64,000 nt of DNA from Palaemon carinicauda (Eukaryota; Arthropoda; Malacostraca; Decapoda; Palaemonidae): contig NC_090751.1 of NCBI RefSeq assembly GCF_036898095.1, positions 86,327,654-86,391,653 of the forward strand. Direction: 5' to 3'. Shown here piece by piece: positions 55,152 to 64,000 of the stretch (position 1 is its first letter; every line of letters begins with the position of its first letter). A program made the translations under genes and the position numbers. The notes under the pieces are model-generated. The model worked only from the letters and a program-made list of their open reading frames with translations, searched no databases and was not told the DNA's origin.

Positions 55152-55325
55152 GAGAAAATTGGTTCTGTGTTGACATAGAGTACTTGAGTACCTACTCGAC
55201 AGATGGCGCTGTTGATGTACACCCCCACCTGTATAGCGATCGCTGGCGTATTCCGCCCGTAGGTTTTTCTGTCGGGCAGCAGAGCTGACAGCTATATGAT
55301 CATCGGGTAAGTTTAATATTGAAAA
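55152..55325. repeat. Right inverted terminal repeat of DIRS C
   Basis: 55152-55312 is the exact reverse complement of 48739-48899. The right-specific tip TTAATATTGAAAA follows and ends where the left tip of DIRS D begins. Confidence 0.93.
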
Positions 55326-55344
55326 ATCACAAATTTTAAGTAAT
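55325..55344. repeat. Detached left tip of DIRS D
   Basis: AATCACAAATTTTAAGTAAT is the outer tip of the A/B/D-type left end (compare 6637-6656). Its continuation, TTGTATTTTTCCTAACAG, resumes at 61262, after element F. Confidence 0.8.
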
Positions 55345-55394
55345 ATGACAAATTCGTAGATAATTTGTATTTTTCCTAACGATAAAAACCTTAG

Positions 55395-55550
55395 CTTTTT
55401 ACATGGGTAATTACTTTGGCGGCAGCCGATGACGAGCCATAAAGTTTAAACGAGGGTTTCCTACCACACCGCTAGTTAGCGGGGGGGGTAGGGAGGGGTA
55501 GCTAGCTACCCCTACCCCCTCACACACACCAGTAACTGATTCACTTTACT
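55395..55550. repeat. Left inverted terminal repeat of DIRS F
   Basis: CTTTTTACATGGGTAATTAC to AGTAACTGATTCACTTTACT, reverse complement of 61080-61237 with scattered changes. It contains the self-complementary GGGGTAGCTAGCTACCCC (around 55495-55512). The left-specific tip lies at 55345-55394. Confidence 0.88.
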
Positions 55551-55598
55551 TAGAGGTAGGACTTATCTTGGGGGACAGGGCTGGCAGGCACATAACAG

Positions 55599-55697
55599 TA
55601 AATAGCTAAGGTTTGTATCGTTAGGGAAAATACAAATTATCTACGAATTTGTCATTTGTTCCTTAACTGAACACAAACCACGCTATTTACATGGGGT
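55599..55697. repeat. Internal complementary region of DIRS F
   Basis: The first half is the reverse complement of the left tip (AGCTAAGGTTTGTATCG, ATCTACGAATTTGTCAT). The second half is the reverse complement of the right tip (TGTTCCTTAACTGAACAC to ATTTACATGGG). Confidence 0.88.
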
Positions 55698-56182
55698 GAC
55701 TTAATCCTTAGGAAGGGAGGTAAGTCCCCTGCCATACTGGCTTTGGCTTGCCCGGGGGACCCGAACCCGAGTTCATAAAGCAACTCAAGGGTTGGGGCCA
55801 CTGCGCCTCGCAGACCACTGAGGGGCTGCTGCGGCCTACGTAAGTCGTGTGTGAAGGTGAGCAGTGACATGTCCTAGGAAGTTGACCTGGAGTTGAGCAG
55901 TGACATGTCCTAGGAAGATGACCTGGAGTTCTCTAGAAGGAAATCTAGGCTAGGACTTACCCAATACCACCTCGTCAGGGTATGGGGACATGACAGTATT
56001 ACAACTTAATACTAGGAACACAAGGAAGCATGGCTTACCTGCAGAGGATCGAGGTCAGCTGTGCAAAGGACCCAGGATGCTGTTTTTCTCCAAGGGAGGA
56101 GAGGATGAAGAAAAGAAAAGGGCCAGACAGATCTTTTCATTCACACAGGCTAAAACTGGGTAACAATGCCCTCAACCCTCTG

Positions 56183-56746
56183 CTACTTGATGGTAAAGAC
56201 TCTGGTGAACACCTGAGGCGCTGTGGAGAAACTGAAACACAGCACCTTGAACTGGTAGATCTTGTTGTCTAGGCAAAATCTCAGGTACTTCCTTGAAGAC
56301 GGATGGATTGGGATCTGGAAGTACGCGTCCTTCAGATCCAGTGTGCACATGAAGTCTCGTGGTCTCACTGCAAGTCTGACCGTGTCTGCCGTCTCCATAC
56401 TGAACGGAGTCTGCTTGACAAACCCGTTCAGTGTCGAGAGGTCGATAACTGGTCTCCAGCCTCCAGACGCCTTTCTCACAAGAAAGAGTCGACTGTAGAA
56501 GCCTGGGGACCCGTCCACGACCTCCTGGAGAGCGTCCTTCTCCAACATGGTCTGGACTTCAGCCCAAAGGGCCTGCCCTTTTACCGATCCCATGGCAAAA
56601 GAGCTCAACGACACTGGATTCGCTGTCAGGGGAGGGAGAGATGCTGTGAACGGGACGCGATACCCAAGGGATATCACGGAGACCATCCAGGCATCCGCCC
56701 CGAGTTGCTGCCACCTTGCTGCGCAACTCTGCAGGCATCCCCCCAC
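56183..56746 (-). pseudogene. RT N-terminal half of DIRS F, cut by internal deletion
   Basis: Linker (GCLQSCAARWQQLGADAW), then GFYSRLFLVRKASGGWRPV, DLSTLNGFVKQ, motif A CTLDLKDAYFQIPIH with its Asp, and FSFSTAPQVFTRVFT. Immediately after this the frame runs into sequence matching the 3' non-coding side of E (CCCTCAACC..CTGCTAC, 56170-56185). The YxDD box and everything beyond are missing. The surviving part has no stop over 188 codons. Confidence 0.88.
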
Positions 56747-56774
56747 TGGTGGACACGCAGGGGGATTGCCAACC

Positions 56775-59700
56775 CTAGCGCTTCCGACCTCGGCCGGTCC
56801 CTCTAGGGTTCTTGCCTCCCCTGGAGGACTTCTTTCCCCTCCTGCCCTTGGCAGGAAAGGGCTTAGACACCTTGGGCTTCGCTGGTACGGTAGTCTTCTT
56901 CGTCTCCTTGACAGGACGGGGCTGCTGAACCGCCGGAGGCTTGTAGGGCCTCGATGTCAGGGCCCTATGGATGAGGGAATCCTGGTTGGATTTCCTCCAC
57001 CTCTCGGCAGAGAGCTCCACGTCCTTAGGCTCAAACAAGCTCTTACCGAGGACGGAAGAGTGTCTGAGCCTGCTCGACTCGGCGTTGGGAACCTTATGGT
57101 GGAACCTCTCGGCAACAGTGTCCCGGCGCTTGAGGATTGTGTTGGCCCACAAGCTCGAGACTTGGTGGGACAGGAACTCGATGGTCCGAGTGCCCGAGAG
57201 GAGAAAGGTTTCCAGCGCTCTCCTGGTGCTTTCCTTGGAGAGGTCCTCGGACCGTACCAGGATGCCCAGAGACCCCAGCCAGATGTCGAGCCATGAAGTG
57301 GCCTGCATGGCGCACTTGATGATCTTCTCCTGGCTCTGGATCTCAGTGGCTGAGAAGGATACGTGCCAGTTGGAGAGCCTCTCAAGAGGGACTCCCCCTG
57401 AGAGTCCTTCCATGGAGTGATGTAAGGGAAGGCTTAGCGAAGACTCCTCGAGGATTTCAAAGTACCTCCTCTGATGGACACGAGGAGGAGGGAGGAGCTT
57501 ATTCCCGGCACTGGATCTGCTGGAGGAGGCAAGCTCCGCGAGCTGGCCCTCGATCTTGTCTCTGGCGCTCTTCATCCCTTGGGACCAGGGCAATGCTGCG
57601 CTGGCCCTAGAGGGCTTCTGAGTGCCGTAGACGCGATCCAGTACCGAGTCCTTACCTTCACGAGGTGGGACCTTAGGGTCTGGAATCCCATTAAGGTTCC
57701 TCATGAGAGTCAGGACTTGCCAGAACGCGTGTTCTGACTCCTGGTGCTCGCCTCCTGTTGGACTTGCAGCGAAGTCTCCGGACCCCAGAGGCTCTTCCTG
57801 GGGGGAAACGTGGGCATCCTCGACGGCTCTGGGCTGTTTCTGTCTGATCCTAGCAGACGATTTTGGAATCGTCTTAAGAGTCCTTAGGTACCCTCCTGGG
57901 CGGGATGCAGGACTCTAGAAGCGAAGGGGGCAGGTCCTTCTACACCTCGGGATGAGGAGACCTCTCGGGAAGAGGAGAAATGTCCACCATTGGTGCGATG
58001 GGGGAGTATTCCTGCTCAACCAACTCTCCTGAGGAGGGGTAATCCTCCTCCGCAGGGGAGGGCGAGAAGGTCTGAGGGGGAGTAGGAGCCTTGCGCAAGG
58101 ATCTACGCGGGGACAGCACAGGCCTCGGCGGAGGATCCACGGGAGAGACTCCTCTCTTCCTCTTCAGGGGGGGAGGAAGCTGCCGCTGGCTCGCAACCCG
58201 AATCAGAGATGGCTGGCTTAATCGCCCGCACGAGAGCTCTGAGTAGGGTGTCATACCAGGGCTGTTGACTGACAGCAGCACTGTCAGACACTCCCTCTGG
58301 AGGGAAGGGGATCGAGGGATCCCTAAGAGAAGTCGACAAACGAGGGTTCCCCTGCAGGGCTGTAAGAGAAGAATCCCTAGACCTGTCCGAGGAGCGTTCC
58401 CCCTCTGGCAAGCGTGCTGGTCTGCGCTTGCGGGGAGGGGAACGCGACAAGGAAGAATCTGCCTGTCGGCGATCGCGCTGGGGCTCGTGTGACGGGCCCA
58501 GATCAGGGTCGCCCGCGAGAGGAGGGCACGATGCTGGAAAATCGCACGCGCGCACACCCGTGTGGGCGAGGCCGGGCGCGGGGGCGCGGGGGCGCGATGG
58601 CGCGCAGGAGGATGGTCAGGAGCAATGGCGCGCTGGCGACAGAGTGGGAACGTGGCCGCGAGGGTGCACGGCAGCCTGAGCGGGAATATGCCAGCAAGAG
58701 CGCGTGGGCGATGGTGTGGGCGTGCGGCGATCAGGAGCTAGAACAGGAGGAGGCCGAACGCACGGGCGAGCAGCGACCTGGTGGGGCCCCGGAGTGCGTG
58801 AGATAACAGGAGCGCCCGAGCGCATGTCCGGTAGGACTGGCCGAGGGCGCGATAGCAGGGTCGCGAGCGACCTGGGAACAAGAGGTTTGGTGACGGTCTG
58901 GTTGGACCAGTTTACTCGCCTGTGTAAGCACTAGTTGCGCTGGCGATCGTGGGCGCGCATAGCGCGCATCAGGAACAGGTCGCAACGGGGTTCGCTGCTT
59001 TGGAAGTCGCGAAGTGCGAGCCGCGTGAGGGCGCTCTGGAGTTAATTGCGCCACCACCGCTGTCTTAAAGACAGGCACGGGGCATGTAGCAGGAACAGGG
59101 CGCGATTTGGGCGCGATCGTAACTGTAGTAGATATGCGCGGTTCCAGAGGCGGCCGTGAGCGCCCGTGCGCTGGCTTGACAACCTCTGGGGCGACGAGCT
59201 GAGTCGTCGCGACGCGTGGTCGCGTTGGTGATGGAACAGGAACTGCGCGCGGGCGCGCATCGCGAACCTCTCTCGTATCGCGAGCCTCCCTTGTATCGCG
59301 AACCTCCTTAGGTGGGCGCGATGGGTCCAAAGTGACACGCGGGGGCGTAGGGGTGCGCGAGACGCGCTGGAGCTGGACTCGTGCGGGGACGCGTATCGCG
59401 TCTATCCCCCACAGGACGAGACGAGTCCGTAGGAACCTGTGGGCGTTCGTGCGCCAACTCAGGAACCTCCTGGATCGCACGCAATGAAACAGAAACAGGA
59501 ACAGGAGGCCGGCGAGGTGCTGGAGGGCGCGTGAGCGCTGGAGGCCGCTGGGGCACCGGCGGACGCGTAGGCGCCATATCAGGAGCTGGCCGCGAGTGCG
59601 TAGGAGAGCGCGGCGGCACTATAACAAGAACAAGGCGCGTTTGCGTGGTTGGGCGCTTGCGTGCTACTTCAGGAACTGCTGGAGGGCGATGGGGCGCCGA

Positions 59701-60985
59701 TGGGCGTGGGCACGCAGGGGAACCCTGGCGAGCAACAGGAACAGTGGCGCAAACGCCTAAGGGTGAGCGCCAAGGCGATTTGTCAGGAACGTCAGGAACA
59801 ACAGCAGGGTGCGCAGGCGGAGCCTTACGCTTAGGGGCGAGAGGCGCAGTTTCGCGCTCAAGTCCCTGAGACCCCGAAGGGTCAGGAGACTGCGCAGTGG
59901 CAGTCTCCGGTGCGTAAAGCGCGTCAGCAGCTTTAGATGTCGATGGTTGGGGCGACAGCTCACATTGTCCCGAAGGACGACCATCCTCCGACGGGGATCG
60001 GGAACGATCCCTGGAGAGGTTAAGGTTGGTAGCAGGCAGGTCAGGAGAGGAGAGTCATCTCCTCCGCAGAAGACTGTGGTGACGACGAGCCGAAGAGGCG
60101 CCTGCTAACCCCTTTGAAGGGGGAAGAAAGGCCTCTACGGCGAAAGGGAGGACGAGCCTTCCGCCTTATACGCCCACGAGGGGCCGTGGGATCAGCAGGC
60201 TGACCATCAATGGGCCTCCGAAGAGGCGTCTCTACCCGAGAACTCCCCCGAGAGGGAGTCTCAACGAAAGGAGAGACTGTGGGACAAAGCTCCTCCCTCG
60301 AAGTATATTCGGAGGGGGAGACAGAGCCTTCTGCTACCGCAGCCACAGGAACGGGAGTTTGGCCAGACCCACGGGATGTTTCCAACACAACAACGTCAAC
60401 CAAAGACACAGGATCTATCTTCGCTGAGGTTGACGATTGTTCGGCAGCCGCACCCCGTTTGATCATGTCAAACAAGGCTTCCTTGGAGGGCGAACCCTGT
60501 AGCCCCAAGGAAGCCCAAAGCTGAAAGAGATCATTGTTAGAAACAAATACCTCCTCCGAGGGGGGAGGGGCAGCCGCCTCGCTATGGAAGGCAACGACCT
60601 CTCCCTCACCACAGGATCGGTTAATGACATCAACAACATTACGGTCTACGCTACCACTCGCCGGCCTCTCGGAAGAGGCCGCCCGAGCGGGAGCTTCGGA
60701 GGAGGAATGGGGGGCGGAAGAAGACAACTTTGGATTTTCTCTCTTCCAAGAAACCTCGGAAGGAGAAAGATCCCTTTTAGCCTTCTTCTTATGTCGCCGG
60801 GCAAACCTCTCCCACTGGGAGGTAGACCACTCCCTACACTCAATGCACAAATTAGAACTATCACACCGTTGGCCCATACACTGAGGGCATAAGGAGTGAG
60901 GATCCGTTTCCACGGCCGACATAAAGGTCCCGCAGGGGTGGCCGGAAAGTCCAGGGCACGTACGCATAAGGAGTAATAGAGACAA
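56775..60985 (-). pseudogene. Gag-like region of DIRS F, frameshifted
   Basis: The N-terminal part 60985-60041 is open for 314 codons: a Cys/His cluster (RTCPGLSGHPC, TDPHSLCPQCMG, CIECREW), a basic patch and then acidic and Ser-rich segments, with an SSSPQSSAEE end. The middle (59984-57940) is low-complexity, Arg/Pro/Ala-rich and spread over several frames. The C-terminal part 57704-56775 is open for 309 codons with a helical region (MQATSWLDIWLGSLGIL, TRTIEFLSHQVSSLWANTIL) and a Lys/Arg/Gly-rich tail. The long middle resembles the tandem-repeat part of E. Confidence 0.75.
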
Positions 60986-61079
60986 ACTTCATACATTCAC
61001 TGAAAAGAAAAAGCAAACCAAATTATGGCAGTCAACAAAGAGGAGAGCGCTGACAGGTCTGTCGTCTCTCTTAGCCAAA

Positions 61080-61262
61080 AGTAAAGTGAATCAGTTACCG
61101 GTGTGTTTAAGGGGGGGAGGGGTAGCTAGCTACCCCTCCCTACCTCCCCCCTAACTAGCGGTGGGGTAGGAAACACTCGTTGAAACTTTATGGCTCATCA
61201 TCGGCTGCCGCCAAAGTAATTACCCATGTAAATAGCGTGGATTGTATTCAGTTACGGAACAA
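61080..61262. repeat. Right inverted terminal repeat of DIRS F
   Basis: AGTAAAGTGAATCAGTTACC to TACCCATGTAAATAGCG, then the right tip CAGTTACGGAACAA. The next bases, TTGTATTTTTCC, belong to DIRS D. Confidence 0.88.
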
Positions 61263-61277
61263 TTGTATTTTTCCTAA

Positions 61278-61456
61278 CAGTACTTACCTCGAACTACTTT
61301 CTTAGGAGTATCTGGGATTTCCTCCCAACCGACCAGAATTTTGTGTAGTTTACCCTATCTCCGTTTTCTATGCGGGGAACCTCTGGCGGAGGAATATGCG
61401 CCATGAGGCGACCCGGGTCAGAGAGCGTGCTCGCTCAGGTCTTGACCTCCAGTAAG
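61278..61456. repeat. Left inverted terminal repeat of DIRS D (body)
   Basis: ACTTACCTCGAACTACTTTC to GACCTCCAGTAAGTT, closely matching 6676-6856 of B. The partner repeat is off the window. Confidence 0.88.
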
Positions 61457-61522
61457 TTTATGATAGATAGGTTTCTAAAAGTCCTGTAAGGTACTCGGGG
61501 CAGGATGGGTGGGCCATAACCC

Positions 61523-61623
61523 GAAAGTAGTTCGAGGTAAGTACTGTTAGGAAAAATACAAATTACTTAAAATTTGTGATTTGTTCCAACACGGAGTACT
61601 TACCTCGAACTACTTTCTTAGGA
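61523..61623. repeat. Internal complementary region of DIRS D
   Basis: Nearly identical to 6922-7020 of B: AAAGTAGTTCGAGGTAAGTA, AAATTTGTGATTTGTTCC, then CTTACCTCGAACTACTTTC. It includes the reverse complement of the displaced tip at 55325-55344. Confidence 0.9.
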
Positions 61624-61949
61624 GACTTATACTTAAGGAGGTGGGAGTGGCCTTACGGACCTAGAGACCGTTGACGAAGGGAAAAAACGAACCTAGATAG
61701 GAGGCTAGGTTCTGCTGACCCAAAAATAGAAACGAGAAATTAGTGAAAACTATGCAAAAAACCATCTTAGTGTCTAAGTAACTCCCCTCTGTAAAAGTCC
61801 ACGGAGACGTATTCATTCACTGACCGTGTATCCTATGGAAGGTGAAGGAATCAAGGGTCATGTAGGGGAAGGGTGATAAGGGAGGAAAAGGTAAGGAAGG
61901 AACCTGTGTCTCTTGGACTTAACGCCCACGGCTTCCCCGGGGCTACACC

Positions 61950-63060
61950 TTAAATCTTCTGGAGCGCAAAAATGACGGGACCAAGCGAGAAACCGTCCAA
62001 AGATTTTCTAGAACATTCCTTTAGGTAGTGAGCCGTAAAGATGAACTACCTTGACCAAGTGCCTGCACTCAGGATCTGACCCACTTCCATGTTCCTCTCG
62101 AAGGCCAACGAAGTACTCAGGCCCCTAATGTCATGGGGTCTAGGCTTTCCCGAAAGGGAGACCCCTTAACTGTCGTAGGCTCTCATGATTACCTGCCGTA
62201 GCCAGATGAAGATCGTGTTCTTAGAGACCGGCTTCTTCACTAGTCCTGAGGAGACGAACAGACTCTTGATCCCAGGGCTAAGTCTGGCAGTTCTCTCTAG
62301 GTACTTACGTACCGCTCTGACCGGGCACAGTAGCAAGTCCCTCGGGTTGTCTGAACGCGGAATTGCTGGCACTGAGAACCCTTCAAACCTAGGGTCCCAA
62401 ACAGCTGGGTTCTGGATCTTGGCTACGAAGTTAGGTAAGAACCTGAAAGTTGCTTCTCGCCACCCCTTTGAGTGTGAGACCTCATATGACAGCCCATGGA
62501 TCTCACTTACTCTCTTCGCCGACGCAAGGGCTAACAGGAAGACTGTCTTGAGGGTGAGCTCCTTATCCAGGACATCCTTGAGGGGTTTGAAGGGAGGCTC
62601 TGAAAGCACTTTCAGCACTCTAGCCACATCCCACTAGGGAACCTTAGTGGCCTGGGGGGAACACGACTGCTCGAAGCTCTTGATGAGCATCGAGATGTGT
62701 CTGGAGGCTCCTAGGTCGATGCCCTTCAGGAGGAAGACTTGACCCAGCGCTGCTTGGACTCCTTTGATGGCTGGTATGGATGTGCCCACTTCGTCCCTCA
62801 GATAGACCAGGAAGTAGGCTATCTCGTGAATGGAGGCCGCTAACGGCCTGATGTTCTTCAAGGTGCACCATTTCGTAAAAGTAGCCCACTTTGCTTGGTA
62901 TACCGCGACCGAGGACCGTCTTAGGTAACCTGACAGCCTTGTTGCGGTCTTCGACGAATATCCTTCCCTCCTCAGGAGACGCTCGATAACCTCCACGCGT
63001 GTAGGCGGAGGGACCGAGGGTTTTCATGAAACCTTTGTTAGTGAGGTTGCCGAAGGAGGT
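61950..63060 (-). pseudogene. Tyrosine recombinase of DIRS D, several stops
   Basis: N-terminal domain 62996-62634 (ERLLRREGYSSKTATRL, VYQAKWATFTKWC, YFLVYLRDE). The catalytic domain 62627-62166 contains Arg in ASAKRVSEIHGL. The continuation at 62165-61970 has RPHDIRGLST (His and Arg) and FTAHYLKECS (Tyr). Breaks: a TAG at about 62634-62636 between the domains, a stop at 62166-62168 after MRAYDS, and a TAG near 62050 just before the tyrosine helix. All four catalytic residues remain, so decay is recent or limited to stops. Confidence 0.87.
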
Positions 63061-64000
63061 CTGGGCCGTCCGGAAGGGGCCAAGGCGGAAGGCGCGCCAG
63101 TTCCTTTAGGTCCGCGAACCATTCTCTCTCCGGCCACCAGGGAGCTACCAAAGTCATTCACAGGTAGTTCGTCCGCCTCACTCTGTTAAGAACTTGTCTG
63201 ATCATCCCGAAGGGGGGAAGGCGTATACGCCGAAATTGTCCCAAGGATGTTGAAAGGCATCCTCGAACGCTGCTGTCGGATGTGGCACAAGAGAACAAAA
63301 CACGGGGAGCTGTGCGTTTAGCCTCGTGGCGAAGAGGTCTATTACCGGAGAGCCCCACTTCAGGATGATAGTCTGGGCCACTCTCGGGTGTAGGGACCAT
63401 TCCGACCCTACTACTTGACCCACCCTGCTGAGGCCGTTGGCTAGGACGTTCTTCTTTCCCGGAATGAACCTTACCGTGATCTTGATCTGTTCCTCCTCTG
63501 CCCATTCCAGGAATTCAGTTGTGAGACTGCACAGCTCCTTCGACTTCAGTCCTTGCTTTTTCACGTAGGCCACCACCGTGGCGTTGTCGCACATCAGAGC
63601 CACGGTGTTTCCCCGGAGTAGATGGACGAATTCTCGGCAAGGCCATCAGTTCAAGCACGTTTATATGACGGCTCCTGTCCTCGAAGCCCCATTTCCCTTT
63701 CGCTGATTTGTCGAGAAGATGGGCTCCCCAACCCTCCTTGGCTGCGTCCGTGAACAGCAGCATCTACGGAGGGTCGACTGCGAGGGGCATTCCTTTAAGG
63801 GTGTTTGTCCTGTCGTGCCACCACTTCAGAACTTCTTTCGTCTCCGGGAACACCGGGACTATCTTGTGCGGGAAGTCCCCCTGGTTCCAAAGCTCCTTCA
63901 GGTTCCATTGAACGCCCCTGAGTTTGAGCCTCCCCTGGGGGATCAACTTCTCCAATGACACGAGGTGGCCTATCAATCTTTGCCAGTCCTTGGCTCTCCT
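63060..64000 (-). pseudogene. RT C-terminal, RNase H and methyltransferase-like part of DIRS D, partial
   Basis: RT thumb and connection at 63976-63764 (MIGHLVSLEKLIPQGRLKLR). RNase H starts at 63763 (LLFTDAAKEGWGAHLL, Asp present). CDNATVVAYVKKQ and RFIPGKKNVLANGLSR (last Asp changed to Asn) lie at 63603-63440. DLFATRLNAQLPVFCS and VYAFPP follow at 63360-63202. Frameshifts near 63510-63640 and 63205. The RT catalytic core lies beyond the window. Confidence 0.85.

Larger units (their letters stand above)
48702..55325 (-). mobile_element. DIRS-like retrotransposon C, youngest and nearly intact
   Basis: 6.6-kb element with identical 161-bp inverted repeats (48739-48899 and 55152-55312), unmirrored tips at both ends and an internal complementary region (48950-49038) that joins the reverse complements of both tips. 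Minus-strand order: gag (54918-52390), RT-RNase H-methyltransferase-like (52481-50343), tyrosine recombinase (about 50508-49444). All enzymatic motifs checked are present. The only visible defect is a one-base shift at the very start of gag. Sequence is clearly diverged from A/B/D and from E/F, so it is a separate family. Confidence 0.95.
55345..61262 (-). mobile_element. DIRS-like retrotransposon F, internally deleted, nested in DIRS D
   Basis: Inverted repeats at 55395-55550 and 61080-61237 (about 157 bp, with differences), unmirrored tips, and an internal complementary region at 55599-55697. The minus-strand coding region holds a frameshifted gag (60985-56775) and only the RT N-terminal half (56746-56183). 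RNase H, methyltransferase-like and recombinase genes are absent: sequence equivalent to 14370 of E jumps directly into the RT near 56185. It is therefore a non-autonomous derivative of the E family. It interrupts D's left terminal repeat. Confidence 0.9.
61262..64000 (-). mobile_element. DIRS-like retrotransposon D (continues beyond window)
   Basis: Left terminal repeat body 61278-61456, internal complementary region 61523-61623, recombinase about 63000-61950, then methyltransferase-like, RNase H and RT toward the window end. It closely parallels A and B. Its outermost 20 bp are displaced to 55325-55344 by the insertion of F. It is broken by several stops and frameshifts; gag and the right end are off the window. 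Confidence 0.9.

Overview
This is eukaryotic DNA, almost certainly from a decapod crustacean (shrimp-like). The support is a 5' fragment of a jockey-type LINE whose leader and endonuclease start I recognise as common in decapods, several DIRS-like tyrosine-recombinase retrotransposons, a spliced host gene with very long introns, and long AC/TA microsatellites. There are no bacterial operons. I recognise one host gene: three minus-strand exons of an OTUD6B-type OTU deubiquitinase (40324-40411, 29457-29646, 24318-24522). They splice in a consistent phase, and the catalytic cysteine codon is split by the intron between the last two. The N-terminal coiled coil and the C-terminal catalytic histidine exons are not found and probably lie beyond the repeats or the window.

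The rest is mostly nested mobile elements. Left block, 1-23 kb: DIRS element A (1-5736, 3' end off the window); a MULE-like DNA transposon (about 5940-12210) split by DIRS element B (6637-12015); a solo DIRS terminal-repeat relic (about 12500); a jockey LINE fragment cut at 13726; and a large decayed DIRS element E (13727-23024). E holds a second 5'-truncated LINE, a 5S rRNA-like sequence, hexapeptide-scale tandem repeats and a direct-inverted-direct triplication.

Middle block, 23-46 kb: the OTUD6B exons with, in their introns, a piggyBac-like transposon (24986-28699, flanked by TTAA, with a long TA microsatellite), an RTE-like LINE (30190-33571) and a decayed DIRS (H, about 35418-39850). Beyond the exons lie another decayed DIRS (G, about 40490-42350), a pogo/Tigger-like C-terminal fragment and a second copy of the same RTE-like LINE (42951-46280).

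Right block, 46.6-64 kb: a DIRS gag relic (I); the youngest element, DIRS C (48702-55325, identical 161-bp inverted terminal repeats, RT/RNase H and recombinase frames open with catalytic residues present); then DIRS D (left end at 55325, body from 61262 past the window end) with a third element, F (55345-61262), inserted inside D's left terminal repeat.

All well-preserved DIRS elements here read on the minus strand in the order gag, RT-RNase H-methyltransferase-like, tyrosine recombinase. They carry split inverted terminal repeats plus an internal complementary region that joins the reverse complements of both outer ends, as expected for replication through a circular intermediate. All elements except C are broken by stops, frameshifts or deletions. 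Alignments were done by eye; percent identities were not computed.
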